A stretch of DNA of 64,000 nucleotides, taken from NCBI RefSeq assembly GCF_021560035.1, contig NZ_CP074373.1:2848001-2912000 (forward strand), given 5' to 3'. The notes beneath the pieces were generated by a model. The model was not told the DNA's origin. It saw only the letters and a program-made list of their open reading frames with translations, and searched no databases. A program made the translations under genes and the position numbers. The DNA comes from Virgibacillus sp. NKC19-16. Lineage in GTDB: Bacteria > Bacillota > Bacilli > Bacillales > Amphibacillaceae. Below, in pieces: positions 18,031-27,621 of the stretch; position 1 is the stretch's first letter; every line of letters begins with the position of its first letter.

Positions 18031-18464
18031 TATTTTCCTACCTCCTTTGGTCGATAAATACAATAACTTGTAGGTGTTTCCCTTAAATAGACCTGCAAGC
18101 ACACCGGCTGGTTCGACAATGTATGTAAATAATCCTGAACGATCTCATAAATGGTACGGGCGACAACCTCAGTCGTAGGGAAAAATGTAGCATCATCATC
18201 GGAAAAAGCAGCATCCTTATTCAATATTTCATGGTCAAATCGTTTATGGATTAAATCCTTGATTGCTTTAAAATTCACCAGAAATCCAGTATCATCCAAA
18301 TCATCGCCAACGATAGTAATATTGGTAAAATAAGTATGTCCATGCGTCACTTTGCACTTTCCGGCATCTTCGTGCGGAATGTAATGGGCTGCTGCAAAAT
18401 GAAAATCCTTGTTCAACTCATATGCATAGGAATGCGGGGACACGGGATAAATTTGCTGCATCAT
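18030..18464 (-). CDS. queD: 6-carboxy-5,6,7,8-tetrahydropterin synthase
   Basis: 144 residues. Zinc-binding histidines are in [10 protein letters not shown] and [11 protein letters not shown], the pattern of QueD/PTPS enzymes. It makes carboxytetrahydropterin from dihydroneopterin triphosphate. The ATG overlaps the queC stop (ATGA), so translation is coupled. Confidence 0.93.
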   Translation of the reverse strand: MMQQIYPVSPHSYAYELNKDFHFAAAHYIPHEDAGKCKVTHGHTYFTNITIVGDDLDDTGFLVNFKAIKDLIHKRFDHEILNKDAAFSDDDATFFPTTEVVARTIYEIVQDYLHTLSNQPVCLQVYLRETPTSYCIYRPKEVGK

Positions 18465-19123
18465 TCTACTATCACCCCGGCTTTCCTCTTCTCATAATTT
18501 TCCAGTCCGCGATTGCGCAATTTACAGGAAGGGCACTCACCGCAACCGCTGCCTTTCACCCCGTTATAGCAAGTTAGCGTGTTATTTTTCACAAATTCAA
18601 ATGCATCCAATTGATCACTGAGCTCCCATACTTGTGACTTGTCTAACCACATTAATGGTGTGTGGATCACAAAGCGATCATCCATGGACAAGTTCAACGT
18701 TACATTCAGTGATTTGATAAAGTCATCACGACAATCCGGATAACCGCTAAAGTCCGCCTCACTTACGCCTGTGATCAGATGTTTGGCACCAATTTGTTTA
18801 GCTAACACACCAGCAAATGAAAGGAATAACAAATTCCTTCCAGGTACAAACGTCGATGGCAGCCCGTCCCCCTCTGTGATTTCGATATCCTCCCTCGTTA
18901 ATGCATTTGGAGCTAATTGATTTAGTAAAGACATATCCAGTTCATGTTGTTTAACATCCAACTTTTGGCAAATTTCTATGGCGGAATCCAATTCATTATT
19001 ATGACGCTGCCCATATTGAAAGGTAACAGCCTCAACATGATCAAATTTTTCCAATGCCCAAAATAGACAAGTGGTACTATCCTGTCCGCCACTGAACACC
19101 ACAACTGCCTTGTTATTATCCAT
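18461..19123 (-). CDS. queC: 7-cyano-7-deazaguanine (preQ0) synthase
   Basis: 220 residues. The PP-loop [13 protein letters not shown] binds ATP, and the C-terminal [19 protein letters not shown] supplies the zinc cysteines. QueC forms preQ0 from carboxydeazaguanine and ammonia. It is the first gene of the operon, after a preQ1 riboswitch. queF is not in the window. Confidence 0.95.
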   Translation of the reverse strand: MDNNKAVVVFSGGQDSTTCLFWALEKFDHVEAVTFQYGQRHNNELDSAIEICQKLDVKQHELDMSLLNQLAPNALTREDIEITEGDGLPSTFVPGRNLLFLSFAGVLAKQIGAKHLITGVSEADFSGYPDCRDDFIKSLNVTLNLSMDDRFVIHTPLMWLDKSQVWELSDQLDAFEFVKNNTLTCYNGVKGSGCGECPSCKLRNRGLENYEKRKAGVIVE

Positions 19124-19173
19124 GTAATTTCTCCTCTCTTTACCTTAAAAAGAAGAGCTCGCTACATTTTCCA

Positions 19174-19206
19174 TAAAAAAACAACACAAAGAAGCACGTG
19201 TTGTTT
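19174..19206 (-). terminator. Riboswitch-controlled terminator before queC
   Basis: AAACAACAC pairs with GTGTTGTTT around CGTGCTTCTTT-type loop sequence, then a long U run. It lies immediately 3' of the preQ1 aptamer on the minus strand, as expected for an OFF switch. Confidence 0.85.
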
Positions 19207-19210
19207 GCCT

Positions 19211-19248
19211 CCTAGTATTTTTATAGAGGGATGGAATTGCGAACCTCT
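19211..19248 (-). ncRNA. preQ1-I riboswitch aptamer
   Basis: The minus strand reads AGAGGTTCGCAA, then CCCTCTATAAAAA and ACTAGG: P1 stem AGAGG/CCTCT, the AAAAA-rich tail that folds back as an H-type pseudoknot, and the terminal CTAGG. This matches the preQ1 class I consensus. It precedes queCDE and represses them when preQ1 is plentiful. Confidence 0.9.
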
Positions 19249-19345
19249 CCTGCAAGATTTGCAGTTTACTTTTTTGAATGTGGTTCAATTTTAACATACT
19301 TTTTTTAATCACGTTAGAAAGTAAGCGTTCTCATAAAATAAAAAT

Positions 19346-20761
19346 CTATTTATCTTTAAGCACTTCTTCAATCTCTTTTTTCATGTGATCGTCAGCACGT
19401 TTCTTCCCATATTTCGATACAGACACAGTATACAGGATAATACCTAAGATGACCCATAAAATAATGATAACCCACTCATAAGGCCACACAAGTGCTGACG
19501 GCATGCCTGGCATGTAAAGTACCGTTACGCCGCCCGCCATGACAATGGCAATCCAGCCAATCGTGGTACCTCCTCGAAGACGAAAGGGGCGCTTCATGTC
19601 CGGAGATTTTTTTCGTAAAATAATAAAGGATATTGCTACCATTAACCATGCAACCACTAATCCAAGTCCACCAGCGTTAACCAGCCATGTAAGCGCAGGT
19701 CGACCCAATAATGGGGCAGCAGTAGAAAGAATACCAATTAACAGAATAGCTTTATAAGGCGTTTTATATTTCGGATGCAGGTCACCCAGCGATTTAGGCA
19801 GCATACCAGCTCTAGCAAGCGCATAAATCGCGCGGCTGCCACCGACATAGAAGCCGATCCAGCTTGTTAAAATCCCACCAATACCACCTAAAACAAGTAT
19901 ATTCCCCATCATCGCACTACCGCCAAAGGCTGTTGCCATCGCATCCGCCGTTACCAGATTCGATTCACTAATAGCAGAAGAACTCATGACTCGCGATACC
20001 CCGAATATTACAGCGATATACCATAGTACAGCCAGAACGACCGAAGCAATTAATAATTGACCAATCCGTTTTCGAGGTAAATTTATTTCTTCGGCAGCTT
20101 GTGGGATAACATCAAAACCGACAAACATAAATGGTGTCATAATTACTACGGTCAATATCCCAGCGATCCCATTTTCAACTAATGGTTGCATATTTTGCAC
20201 ATTTCCTGCAGCTGTACTACCAGTAATCAGCAATATACCCGCTATTAGAATCAATAACGTAAAAATACCTGTAATCGCAGTAGAGAACTTAATCCCACGA
20301 TAATTGATCCAAGCAATAAGAACAGAACCTAAGATACCAATACCTGCCCAAGTTATCGTCACATCCCAGCCAGCAATCGTGTATAAATAACCCTGACTGT
20401 AGTCCGGAATCAAATATTCGAAAACAGTAGGAAGCGCTACCGCCTCGAAAGCTACCACAGATACATATCCAAGTACAATCGCCCACGTTGCGATAAACGA
20501 GGCTATCCTTCCCATTGCTTTGTAGCTATAGACATGTTCCCCTCCCGCCAGTGGAATAGCAGAGGCTAATTCTGCATAAGTGAGGCCAACGAATATAACC
20601 AGCATTCCACCAAACGCAAACGCCAGAATAGCACCTAAAGATCCAGCTTCCGTTATCCATAAACCAGTTGTTACAACCCATCCCCATCCGATCATTGCAC
20701 CGAATGCAAGTGCAAGCGTATCCCATTTTCCGAGGATTTTTTTTAACTTTTGATCGCTCAT
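19346..20761 (-). CDS. APC-family amino acid permease
   Basis: 471 residues with about twelve membrane segments. The first segment carries the GAMIGWGWVVTTG glycine-rich helix of APC transporters and the second half keeps PFMFVGFDVIPQAAEEI. It likely imports an amino acid or amine with protons or sodium. GGAGG lies before the ATG. A solitary gene; substrate not readable. Confidence 0.88.
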   Translation of the reverse strand: MSDQKLKKILGKWDTLALAFGAMIGWGWVVTTGLWITEAGSLGAILAFAFGGMLVIFVGLTYAELASAIPLAGGEHVYSYKAMGRIASFIATWAIVLGYVSVVAFEAVALPTVFEYLIPDYSQGYLYTIAGWDVTITWAGIGILGSVLIAWINYRGIKFSTAITGIFTLLILIAGILLITGSTAAGNVQNMQPLVENGIAGILTVVIMTPFMFVGFDVIPQAAEEINLPRKRIGQLLIASVVLAVLWYIAVIFGVSRVMSSSAISESNLVTADAMATAFGGSAMMGNILVLGGIGGILTSWIGFYVGGSRAIYALARAGMLPKSLGDLHPKYKTPYKAILLIGILSTAAPLLGRPALTWLVNAGGLGLVVAWLMVAISFIILRKKSPDMKRPFRLRGGTTIGWIAIVMAGGVTVLYMPGMPSALVWPYEWVIIILWVILGIILYTVSVSKYGKKRADDHMKKEIEEVLKDK

Positions 20762-20911
20762 TTACTTACCTCCAATTCATCTTAATGAATCCTTTAGTGA
20801 ATAAAAGCGAATCATTCTTTTGGATTTAGCGATATGTTAGTCCTCCTGAATTATTGTATTACGTTGGAAGATTTAAAATGATATGAAATTGACCTATCTA
20901 AAAATGCGGCA

Positions 20912-20971
20912 AACGAAAAACCAGATTTATAGGTAGGAAAAATACTTCCATCTATAAATCTGGTTTCGTTT
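20912..20971. terminator. Long hairpin in gap 20762-21119
   Basis: AACGAAAAACCAGATTTATAG pairs with its near-complement, a stem of about 20 bp. No gene precedes it on the + strand, so it most likely ends the 21120-21278 gene on -, with reading through about 150 bases. Confidence 0.5.
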
Positions 20972-21056
20972 AAAATTAATTTAGGTTAAAATATTTAGGT
21001 GATTGGGGGATTATATATTGCCCGGGAAATAATTATCAAATCTTGTCATTTCTTAG

Positions 21057-21110
21057 AGGGGCCTGTCTCTCATTACACTAATACGGTAGAGCACTGAGGG
21101 ACAGACCCCG
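21057..21110. repeat. GGGTCTGTCCC-family intergenic palindrome
   Basis: Arms GGGGCCTGTCTCTC and GAGGGACAGACCCC enclose a TA-rich middle with an ACACTAATACGGTAGAGC core. Related copies are at 24908, 25816, 27429 and 34067. Confidence 0.7.
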
Positions 21111-21119
21111 TGTTATCGT

Positions 21120-21278
21120 TTACGAAATGTAATAATTTTCCTCTTGTATATGCAGAACTCGCCCATTTATTATCTTTTTCGCCATTTCATACGCTTCCCT
21201 ATTTGTTTTTGCTTGAGTTACTGTTTTTTTTACTAATCCTTCTTCCAGTTGGTACGTGATGACATATTCATTCTTCAT
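21120..21278 (-). CDS. Small unknown protein, 52 aa
   Basis: Starts MKNEYVITYQLEEG with AAGGGAG before the ATG at 21278; a longer reading from 21374 would have no ribosome site. Predicted beta-beta-alpha-beta pattern with no membrane segment. The stop is followed within ten bases by a GGGACAGACCCC palindrome. Unknown function. Confidence 0.6.
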   Translation of the reverse strand: MKNEYVITYQLEEGLVKKTVTQAKTNREAYEMAKKIINGRVLHIQEENYYIS

Positions 21279-21583
21279 TTTTACAAACTCCCTTGTGTTA
21301 AATAACATAAATTTTAACGCATGACCGCATCGACAAACATGGCATGCATACCCGATAATCCAAAAAATTGCCATGCAGACAATAATTTAATGTCTCTTAT
21401 AATTTTCTTCTTTTCATATGTTTTTATACTCATTTGTATTTTTTATTTGGACGGGAATACTTATACTGGGATATCCCGCACTTAGCAAGCACATTCCAAC
21501 TTCCTTATACTAACCAAACCTTATCCTATATGATACAATTACCTAACTTACTCACGTAAAGAAGATAGTTAAGGGAGGCTGAA
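21279..21583. other. 305-base gap, nothing clear
   Basis: The gap between the divergent 52-aa gene and the acyltransferase-like gene is AT-rich. I find no gene, hairpin or convincing promoter with both boxes. Confidence 0.5.
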
Positions 21584-22855
21584 ATGATGGAGGACGACAG
21601 GTTATGGTATCGGCTTGATAATGCTGGAAAATTGTATACATCCATTATTTCTTCACGCGCAACCACTTTATTCAGGGTATCTGCAACGCTTACCTCCCAA
21701 ATCGATTCCAAGCTTCTGCAAGCAGCCCTTGAGTCAACATTGGAGCGGTTTCCTTTTTATAAGGTACAATTAAAACAAGGTTTCTTTTGGTATTATTTTG
21801 AAGGAACGGACCAAACTCCAAGGGCGGAGGAAGAAATATATTATCCATGTATGAGTTTATCAATTAAAAGACGCGGATCGTTTCCGTTTAGGGTGCTCTA
21901 TTTTAATAACAGAATTGCCATGGAAATATCGCACAGTATTACAGATGGCACTGGTGCAATGAAATTTCTGCGTGAACTCGTCACAAACTACCTTCACCTG
22001 AAGGAGTCTGTCCCTTTAAAAAGGGAAGAAATAGATCAGGAACAACTGCAATTAGAAACGGAGAATGCATTTCGGAAGTATTATGAAAAGGATATTCCTG
22101 TCTTAAAATCGCGCGTCGGGAAGTCGTTTAAGCTCCCAATCCAACTCGATAAAAAAGGCCATTATCACATCACAACAGGGATTATAAAGGTGGACGAGTT
22201 AAAGCGAAAAGCGAAGGAATATGATACTTCCATTACGATATTACTGACGGCCGTTTATATGGAGAGTCTGTTAGCCATTCAAGAAAGAACCGAACGCCGG
22301 AAGCTCCCTATCGTCATTAATGTCCCAGTAAATATGCGATCCTTTTTTGCAAGCGAGACGATGCGCAATTTCTTTGTGAGCATCACCCCCTCCATTGACG
22401 CGAGGCTAGGTACGTATGATCTTGAAGAAATCGTGAATGAAATAAAGATTGAGTTTAACCGGTTACTTACAAGGAAAAAATTAAAACAGTATATCAAACG
22501 AAGTGTCATTGGTGAAAAATCATTAGCATTACGGTTAATGCCTTCACCAGTGAAAGATATTGTCGCTCCATCCATTTATTCGTTTTTCGGGGAAGGCCAA
22601 TATACAAGTGGTCTATCCAACTTGGGAGTTGTCCAAGTGCCAAGCGAAATAGAGCAATTTATCGAACGATTTGAATGCTATCCCCCTCCAAGCATCGGGA
22701 ATAAAGTAAAGGCAATGTTGATTAGCTACAAATCTCATATGTACATCTCTTTTGGAAATTTGTCCAAAGACCGCATGCTGGAGCGTGAATTTTTTCGAAG
22801 AATTCGTGAATTGGAAATTGATGTGACGATAGAAACAAACGATGAGGAGAGTTAA
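21584..22855 (+). CDS. Acyltransferase-like protein of condensation/alcohol acetyltransferase fold
   Basis: 423 residues. The catalytic HxxxDG motif is present as HSITDG near residue 118, and RSFFASETMRNFF resembles the DFGWG-like second region of CoA-dependent acyltransferases. This fold joins an acyl group to an alcohol or amine. It is followed at one-base distance by a zinc-ribbon membrane protein, which suggests a membrane-tied lipid or cell-surface modification. AGGGAGG precedes the ATG. Confidence 0.75.
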   Translation: MMEDDRLWYRLDNAGKLYTSIISSRATTLFRVSATLTSQIDSKLLQAALESTLERFPFYKVQLKQGFFWYYFEGTDQTPRAEEEIYYPCMSLSIKRRGSFPFRVLYFNNRIAMEISHSITDGTGAMKFLRELVTNYLHLKESVPLKREEIDQEQLQLETENAFRKYYEKDIPVLKSRVGKSFKLPIQLDKKGHYHITTGIIKVDELKRKAKEYDTSITILLTAVYMESLLAIQERTERRKLPIVINVPVNMRSFFASETMRNFFVSITPSIDARLGTYDLEEIVNEIKIEFNRLLTRKKLKQYIKRSVIGEKSLALRLMPSPVKDIVAPSIYSFFGEGQYTSGLSNLGVVQVPSEIEQFIERFECYPPPSIGNKVKAMLISYKSHMYISFGNLSKDRMLEREFFRRIRELEIDVTIETNDEES

Positions 22856-22856
22856 T

Positions 22857-23570
22857 ATGGCTTATTGTCCCAAGTGTGGCATCAAGGTTGAAAAAGGCAA
22901 TCGGCCTTGCCCACTATGCGGTTTTCACATCCCAGAAGTGAATGAAACGGAAAAAGTCGCGTCTCGTAAATTTCCAAAAGCCGCCAATCCATATCCTGTT
23001 CATTTGAGAAGAGTGCTGAACCGTATTTTTGTTTTCGTATCGCTATTAGTGTTCGTGGCTATAAGCCTCATGTTCTATGTAAACTATGAATTAAATGAGG
23101 CATTTACATGGTCAAAATACAGCAATTTAAGTGTGCTCGCGGGGTGGGGGCTTTTATATTTTTCATTCGGATATGTACAAAGTTATTATAAAGTTATTTT
23201 TGGAATAGCTGTGATTGCATTAGTACTACTGTTTGGACTGGACATCTTCCACGGGGGACTGGATTGGTTTTTTCCATTAGCATTCCCGATCGTAGTGGGA
23301 GCCTCTGTGATCGGTTTTGCTTACTGGAGCTTGATCAGAGCCCTATCTGTAAAAGGCTTTAACGTGATTGGCTTTTTCTTTATTGCTGTTGTGATCCTAT
23401 CGATGTGGATCAATTTCTTCATCAACAGCCACCAAAATGAAATAGATCTGTCAAGCTGGTTCATTGTTACTGCACTACAGCTTTTGCCTGTGTTATCAAT
23501 CATGCTTTATGTGAAATATGGCATGCCGGAACATGTCAAACAGAAAATCGCCAGGAAATTCCATTTATGA
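22857..23570 (+). CDS. Zinc-ribbon membrane protein (DUF6320-like)
   Basis: About 238 residues. N-terminal rubredoxin-like zinc ribbon CPKCGIKVEKGNRPCPLCG, then six hydrophobic segments. The start MAYCPKCG at 22857 follows GAGGAG; a longer start at 22842 would overlap the upstream gene. Pairing with an acyltransferase of the alcohol acetyltransferase type fits the DUF6320 partners I remember. Likely a membrane partner of the upstream enzyme. Confidence 0.75.
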   Translation: MAYCPKCGIKVEKGNRPCPLCGFHIPEVNETEKVASRKFPKAANPYPVHLRRVLNRIFVFVSLLVFVAISLMFYVNYELNEAFTWSKYSNLSVLAGWGLLYFSFGYVQSYYKVIFGIAVIALVLLFGLDIFHGGLDWFFPLAFPIVVGASVIGFAYWSLIRALSVKGFNVIGFFFIAVVILSMWINFFINSHQNEIDLSSWFIVTALQLLPVLSIMLYVKYGMPEHVKQKIARKFHL

Positions 23571-23681
23571 AATTGGGGCTTATACGTTTGAAATTGTATA
23601 TATAGTGACACTGGTAAAGTATGAAGAATTCATTCATGTGGAATTCAAGGATCGGGATAATAGCTTGGAAGGAGAATCACT

Positions 23682-24908
23682 ATGAGCAATCACAACCAAG
23701 AAAATTATGGACAAATGCAGGATTTGATAAACTATATCGACGAAGGGCTTAAAAAAGCGAAACTCCCTGGGAATACGAAGGAAAAAATAAGTGAGGAGTT
23801 GGAAGACTTAAAAACCTTCATCCTGGACGCACGCCCCCCACGTATCGCCATTGTCGGAAGAAGAGGTGCCGGGAAGTCGAGTTTGATTAATGCAATATTT
23901 GGTGAAATGCGCGCGGAGATTGGCGACGTAAAAGCGCAAACCGGTTCTGGAAAATGGCATGCCTATATATCCGATTCCGGCACACTTGAAATCCTGGATA
24001 CACGTGGATTAGGCGAAGCGGATCAACCTGAGGAGGCATTCACCGAAAGTGCTGCGATCGATGAAGTACAGGAATCCATTAAGGAAAAACGTCCGGATGC
24101 TATCCTTTTCTTGAGCAAAGCAAAAGAGGTAAGTTCACGGATCGACGAGGACATCACACAGCTCAAGCAACTGAAAGAGTCGGTGAAAACCTACCATGAC
24201 TATGATATCCCCGTCATTGGAGTCGTAACCCAAGTGGATGAGCTTAGCCCTAAGTCGGTGGACAAGCCTCCATTTGATCACGAAGTAAAACAGAACAATA
24301 TCGCAGAATCCGAAGCTGTTTTGGCTGCAAAATTAAATGAAATATCCACTGTATCAGTGAAAATCATTCCGGTTTCTGCCTATTTCGAAATCGAGGATAA
24401 CATCATTTCCTATGATCTCAGATGGAATATTGACAAATTGGTCGATTACCTGATTGAACAGTTGCCCAATGACGCCCAAATGATTCTAGCCAAGCTGGCA
24501 AAAGTGAAATCCGTCCAAAAAAAGTTAGCGCGGAGGATTGGGAAAAATATTTCCGGGATAACCGGATTGATTGGAGCTAATCCCATTCCTCTTGCTGATT
24601 TACCCATCATTACCGGTATGCAAATGGCCATGATCAGCTCGATTGCATTAATTGGTGGCAGGAGAATGAATAAAAAAGACCTAAGAGAATTTCTCAGCGC
24701 ATTAGGGTTGAACCTGGCCGCCGGCTTTGCTTTTCGGCAAGTCTCCCGTCAGCTCGTACGACTATTTCCAGGGGCAGGTACCGTCATATCAGGCGCCATC
24801 GCATCCTCGGGAACATACGCATTATGCGAGGCATCCATTGCCTACTTTATCGACGAAAAATCATTAGGTAACGTGAGAGCCATCTATAAAGATAAATACG
24901 AGGCTTAA
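23682..24908 (+). CDS. Era/Der-like GTPase with C-terminal membrane-associating DUF697-type domain
   Basis: 408 residues. G1 is GRRGAGKSSLINAIFG, G3 is DTRGLGEADQ, G4 is TQVDE. The C-terminal part (about 290-390) has hydrophobic helices GITGLIGANPIPLADLPIITG and a Gly/Ala-rich segment like the YcjF/DUF697 family. Such GTPases act at the membrane in stress responses. GAAGGAG lies before the ATG. Its operon ends in a GGGACAGACC palindrome. Confidence 0.85.
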   Translation: MSNHNQENYGQMQDLINYIDEGLKKAKLPGNTKEKISEELEDLKTFILDARPPRIAIVGRRGAGKSSLINAIFGEMRAEIGDVKAQTGSGKWHAYISDSGTLEILDTRGLGEADQPEEAFTESAAIDEVQESIKEKRPDAILFLSKAKEVSSRIDEDITQLKQLKESVKTYHDYDIPVIGVVTQVDELSPKSVDKPPFDHEVKQNNIAESEAVLAAKLNEISTVSVKIIPVSAYFEIEDNIISYDLRWNIDKLVDYLIEQLPNDAQMILAKLAKVKSVQKKLARRIGKNISGITGLIGANPIPLADLPIITGMQMAMISSIALIGGRRMNKKDLREFLSALGLNLAAGFAFRQVSRQLVRLFPGAGTVISGAIASSGTYALCEASIAYFIDEKSLGNVRAIYKDKYEA

Positions 24909-24960
24909 AAGGGACCTGTCCCCCGCTACGCTAAAGGGCTAAAGCGGCGAGGGACAGACC
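24908..24960. repeat. GGGTCTGTCCC-family palindrome, shared by GTPase and holin-like gene ends
   Basis: GGGACCTGTCCCCCGC ... GCGAGGGACAGACC with middle TACGCTAAAGGGCTAAAG. It lies between convergent genes and could end both. Confidence 0.7.
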
Positions 24961-24969
24961 TTTTTCCGT

Positions 24970-25047
24970 TTATTTTTTTGATTTGACAACTCCAACCATT
25001 AATGTACCAAACGTGATCATCAGGACAAGCGCTTCAAATACTGTCAT
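24970..25047 (-). CDS. Holin-like toxin micropeptide, 25 aa
   Basis: ATG at 25047 after GGAGGGATACCGG; the product is one hydrophobic helix, MTVFEALVLMITFGTLMVG followed by VVKSKK. The opening MTxxEAL and the -FGTL- core match the small putative holin-like toxins of Bacillales (relatives of TxpA/BsrG type I toxins), as I recall the family. An antisense RNA antitoxin would be expected; I cannot assign one. It is convergent with the GTPase gene. Confidence 0.65.
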   Translation of the reverse strand: MTVFEALVLMITFGTLMVGVVKSKK

Positions 25048-25264
25048 CCGGTATCCCTCCTTCTCAGCGTGTTTAGTCAGGAGAATGAACCGTTTCCCAT
25101 GAAATCATTTTGTCGTATTTATTGATTTGATTTTATTTTCGCGTAGAAAATGTTCCATAATGTTTTTGATTTGTTTGTATGTCTATTATTATAATTTATG
25201 ATATGGGCTTATCCGCTTGTCCTATTCCACTTATTCATAAAAAAATTAAAAAGAACAGGAATTT

Positions 25265-25681
25265 TTATTCTACTTCGAGGTAAATACACTGATGCAAAGG
25301 CGGGCTCCCGAGTACCAGCCAAATTTTAATGAACAACTCCAATCTCGGTTGCGATACATTATTAAATATTTTGCTTATATTCGGTGGCTTCATATCCAGT
25401 TGATACGCAACATCTTTAATATAGATATTCTTTTGTTTAGCTATTTCTTTGAAGCGGTTCTTAATTACAGGCTGTTTATTGTTTTCCTGGAAAGGATTAA
25501 CGGAATCGAAATGCTTGATTTGTTCAATTTTATCCGCAATACAACCAACAATGAACTCCTCTATTTTATAATCGTCCCTCCTGTTTTTGTCCCGATGGCG
25601 ATTAATCAGATTTTCCAATTCTGTAATTTCCTTGATTTGATCATAAGTTTCGTCATTTAGTTGGATGATCACTTCTCTCAT
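25265..25681 (-). CDS. XRE-like helix-turn-helix protein, 138 aa
   Basis: The C-terminal half (about 75-135) is an XRE/Cro fold: NRFKEIAKQKNIYIKDVAYQLDM followed by KPPNISKIFNN. The N-terminal half is an Arg/Lys/Asp-rich helical region that may dimerise. A likely DNA-binding regulator; target unknown. The gap 25048-25264 upstream of the next gene is AT-rich with nothing visible. Confidence 0.7.
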   Translation of the reverse strand: MREVIIQLNDETYDQIKEITELENLINRHRDKNRRDDYKIEEFIVGCIADKIEQIKHFDSVNPFQENNKQPVIKNRFKEIAKQKNIYIKDVAYQLDMKPPNISKIFNNVSQPRLELFIKIWLVLGSPPLHQCIYLEVE

Positions 25682-25815
25682 GTATAAATCACCTCACTTT
25701 TGGCAAATGTATAATTGAAAGGATGATACCATTGATAAAGCATAATGATAAAGAAGATGTAATCGACGTTATACACGAAACATTTGATAAAGGCAAGAGC
25801 GATAAGTGACATAAA

Positions 25816-25870
25816 AGGGGGTCTGTCCCCCACTACGCTAAAGGGCTAAAGCGCTGAGGGACAGACCCCT
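25816..25870. repeat. GGGTCTGTCCC-family palindrome
   Basis: GGGGGTCTGTCCCCCAC ... GAGGGACAGACCCC with the middle TACGCTAAAGGGCTAAAGC almost identical to the copy at 24908. It abuts the NhaC stop. Confidence 0.7.
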
Positions 25871-25881
25871 TCTTTAACACA

Positions 25882-27411
25882 TTAATGCGCCGGGGGACTG
25901 TCCCCTCGATTACCCAAATAACGCAAGAGGAAGAATTGAACGACGATACCGGCAATGAGTAATACAATACCGCTTCCAATGAAAGAATACAATAGATATA
26001 AGACTCCCGCTATCCCTGCAGGCACTAGTGCATAGGGGATCTGTGTATTAACATGCGCGATGTGATCCGATTCGGAAAAGATGGATGCCATCACTGTTGT
26101 ATCAGAAATAGGTGAGACATGATCTCCAAAAATCGACCCGGCAAAAATCGCTCCGATAACGATTGGGATAAGATCTTCGCCACCCATCGTATAGGCCAGT
26201 GGTATCGCAATTGGCGTTAAAATGGACATCGTTCCCCAAGAGGTACCTGTTGCAAAAGAGATAAACATAGCAATAACAAAAACCAGAAATGGAATAAGTG
26301 CTGCCGTCATCCATCCTTCTGTCGCACTTACGACGAATTCCGCAGTTCCAAGTACTTCCGTTACTGTTCCAATCGACCAAGCCAGGATAATAATGATAAG
26401 TGCTGGCAACATGGTACGAATACCACCAAGTAAGGTATCCTCACACTTTTTCAAACCCATACCTTGAACCAGCGCGATAATAATACCCACTGCTGTCATC
26501 GCAAATGCGCCCCAAGTTAGTGCAACGGAAACATCTGTATCAGCAAGCGCATCCATCATTGATTTTCCAGTGGCACCACCACCTGAATACCATAATCCCC
26601 AAATACTTACAGAAATAAGTGTTACAAGTGGAAGGATGAAATTCCAAACACTGCCTTCTCTTTGATGCGGCTCTCCCAAATCCTGATCAACGGAAGACAG
26701 TGGTGTTGAACCATCTGGTATTAATTTTCCAGTAGTATGCGCACGATGTTCCGCTTTTGCCATTGGCCCAAAATCTTTCCCGGCAATAATCATCGGGACG
26801 GCTAATAGACATAGTATCGCATAAAAATTCCAAGGAATGGATTGTAAAAAGACGAAGTAAGGCTCCATCCCAACAATACTTAAACTCGCAAAAGCCGCTG
26901 CAATTAAAGACACCTGAAAACCGATCCAATCGGAAACAGGACCAATCGTTGCCATCGGAGCAGCTGTTGAGTCAATGACATAGGATAACTTCTCCCGCGA
27001 TATATTATGTTTTTTGGTGATATCTTTTGTCGCATTTCCAACAATGACAGAGTTTACGTAGTCGTTAAAGAAAATGAGAATCCCTAAGAAATATGGCAAA
27101 AATAGCACACGCTTCTTCGTCGTTAACCGCTTTTGTAACACCCTGATCAGCCCTTCAGAACCACCAGTCTTAAACATAAAAGCAGCCCCAGTTCCAAGCA
27201 GTGCGGTCATGACAAGAAAACGCGCGTTCCATGGATCAATCATTACATCCTTCATCCATGTGAAAGTCAAACCAACTGCCTCAAACGGGTTCCATCCCGC
27301 CGCAATTAAGCCGCCAACCCAAATACTGACGAAAAGAGAAATTAAAACACGCTTTGTCATAATGGCTAAAACCACTGCAACAAGCGGTGGGACAATCGAT
27401 AACACGTCCAT
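25882..27411 (-). CDS. NhaC-family Na+/H+ antiporter
   Basis: About 509 residues with eleven or so membrane segments; the NhaC core FATGTSWGTMSILTPIAIPLAY and GDHVSPISDTTVMAS are clear. It expels sodium (or exchanges malate/lactate-type substrates in some members) and suits a saline habitat. ATG at 27411 lies eight bases after AAAGGAGG; a TTG at 27417 is too near the ribosome site. Confidence 0.9.
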   Translation of the reverse strand: MDVLSIVPPLVAVVLAIMTKRVLISLFVSIWVGGLIAAGWNPFEAVGLTFTWMKDVMIDPWNARFLVMTALLGTGAAFMFKTGGSEGLIRVLQKRLTTKKRVLFLPYFLGILIFFNDYVNSVIVGNATKDITKKHNISREKLSYVIDSTAAPMATIGPVSDWIGFQVSLIAAAFASLSIVGMEPYFVFLQSIPWNFYAILCLLAVPMIIAGKDFGPMAKAEHRAHTTGKLIPDGSTPLSSVDQDLGEPHQREGSVWNFILPLVTLISVSIWGLWYSGGGATGKSMMDALADTDVSVALTWGAFAMTAVGIIIALVQGMGLKKCEDTLLGGIRTMLPALIIIILAWSIGTVTEVLGTAEFVVSATEGWMTAALIPFLVFVIAMFISFATGTSWGTMSILTPIAIPLAYTMGGEDLIPIVIGAIFAGSIFGDHVSPISDTTVMASIFSESDHIAHVNTQIPYALVPAGIAGVLYLLYSFIGSGIVLLIAGIVVQFFLLRYLGNRGDSPPAH

Positions 27412-27428
27412 AAGCAATACCTCCTTTG

Positions 27429-27481
27429 TGGGGTCTGTCCCCCGCTACGCTAAAGTGGTAGAGCGGTGAGGGACAGACCCC
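27429..27481. repeat. GGGTCTGTCCC-family palindrome upstream of nhaC-like gene
   Basis: GGGGTCTGTCCCCCGC ... GGTGAGGGACAGACCCC, with TACGCTAAAGTGGTAGAGC between. It lies directly upstream of the ribosome site, so it may sit in the 5' leader of the antiporter mRNA. Confidence 0.7.
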
Positions 27482-27560
27482 TATGTTTCAGACCCCTATG
27501 TTTGGATTGTTTGATATATATGTTTCATCCAAAATTAATATTACTTTCCTTTTGAACAAA

Positions 27561-27597
27561 AAAAGCCCTTTTCTCAGGCAGAAAGGACTTCTTTTAT
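27561..27597 (-). terminator. Terminator of purU
   Basis: On the minus strand AAGTCCTTTCT pairs with AGAAAAGGGCTT, followed by TTTTTT, 25 bases after the purU stop. Confidence 0.7.
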
Positions 27598-27621
27598 AAT
27601 TATAAAATTTTAGGTCAAGCG

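Noticed and set aside
25723-25809. 28-residue + strand frame MIPLIKHNDKEDVIDVIH
   Set aside because: The only ribosome site touches the ATG, there is no promoter and no family; possibly a gene fragment.
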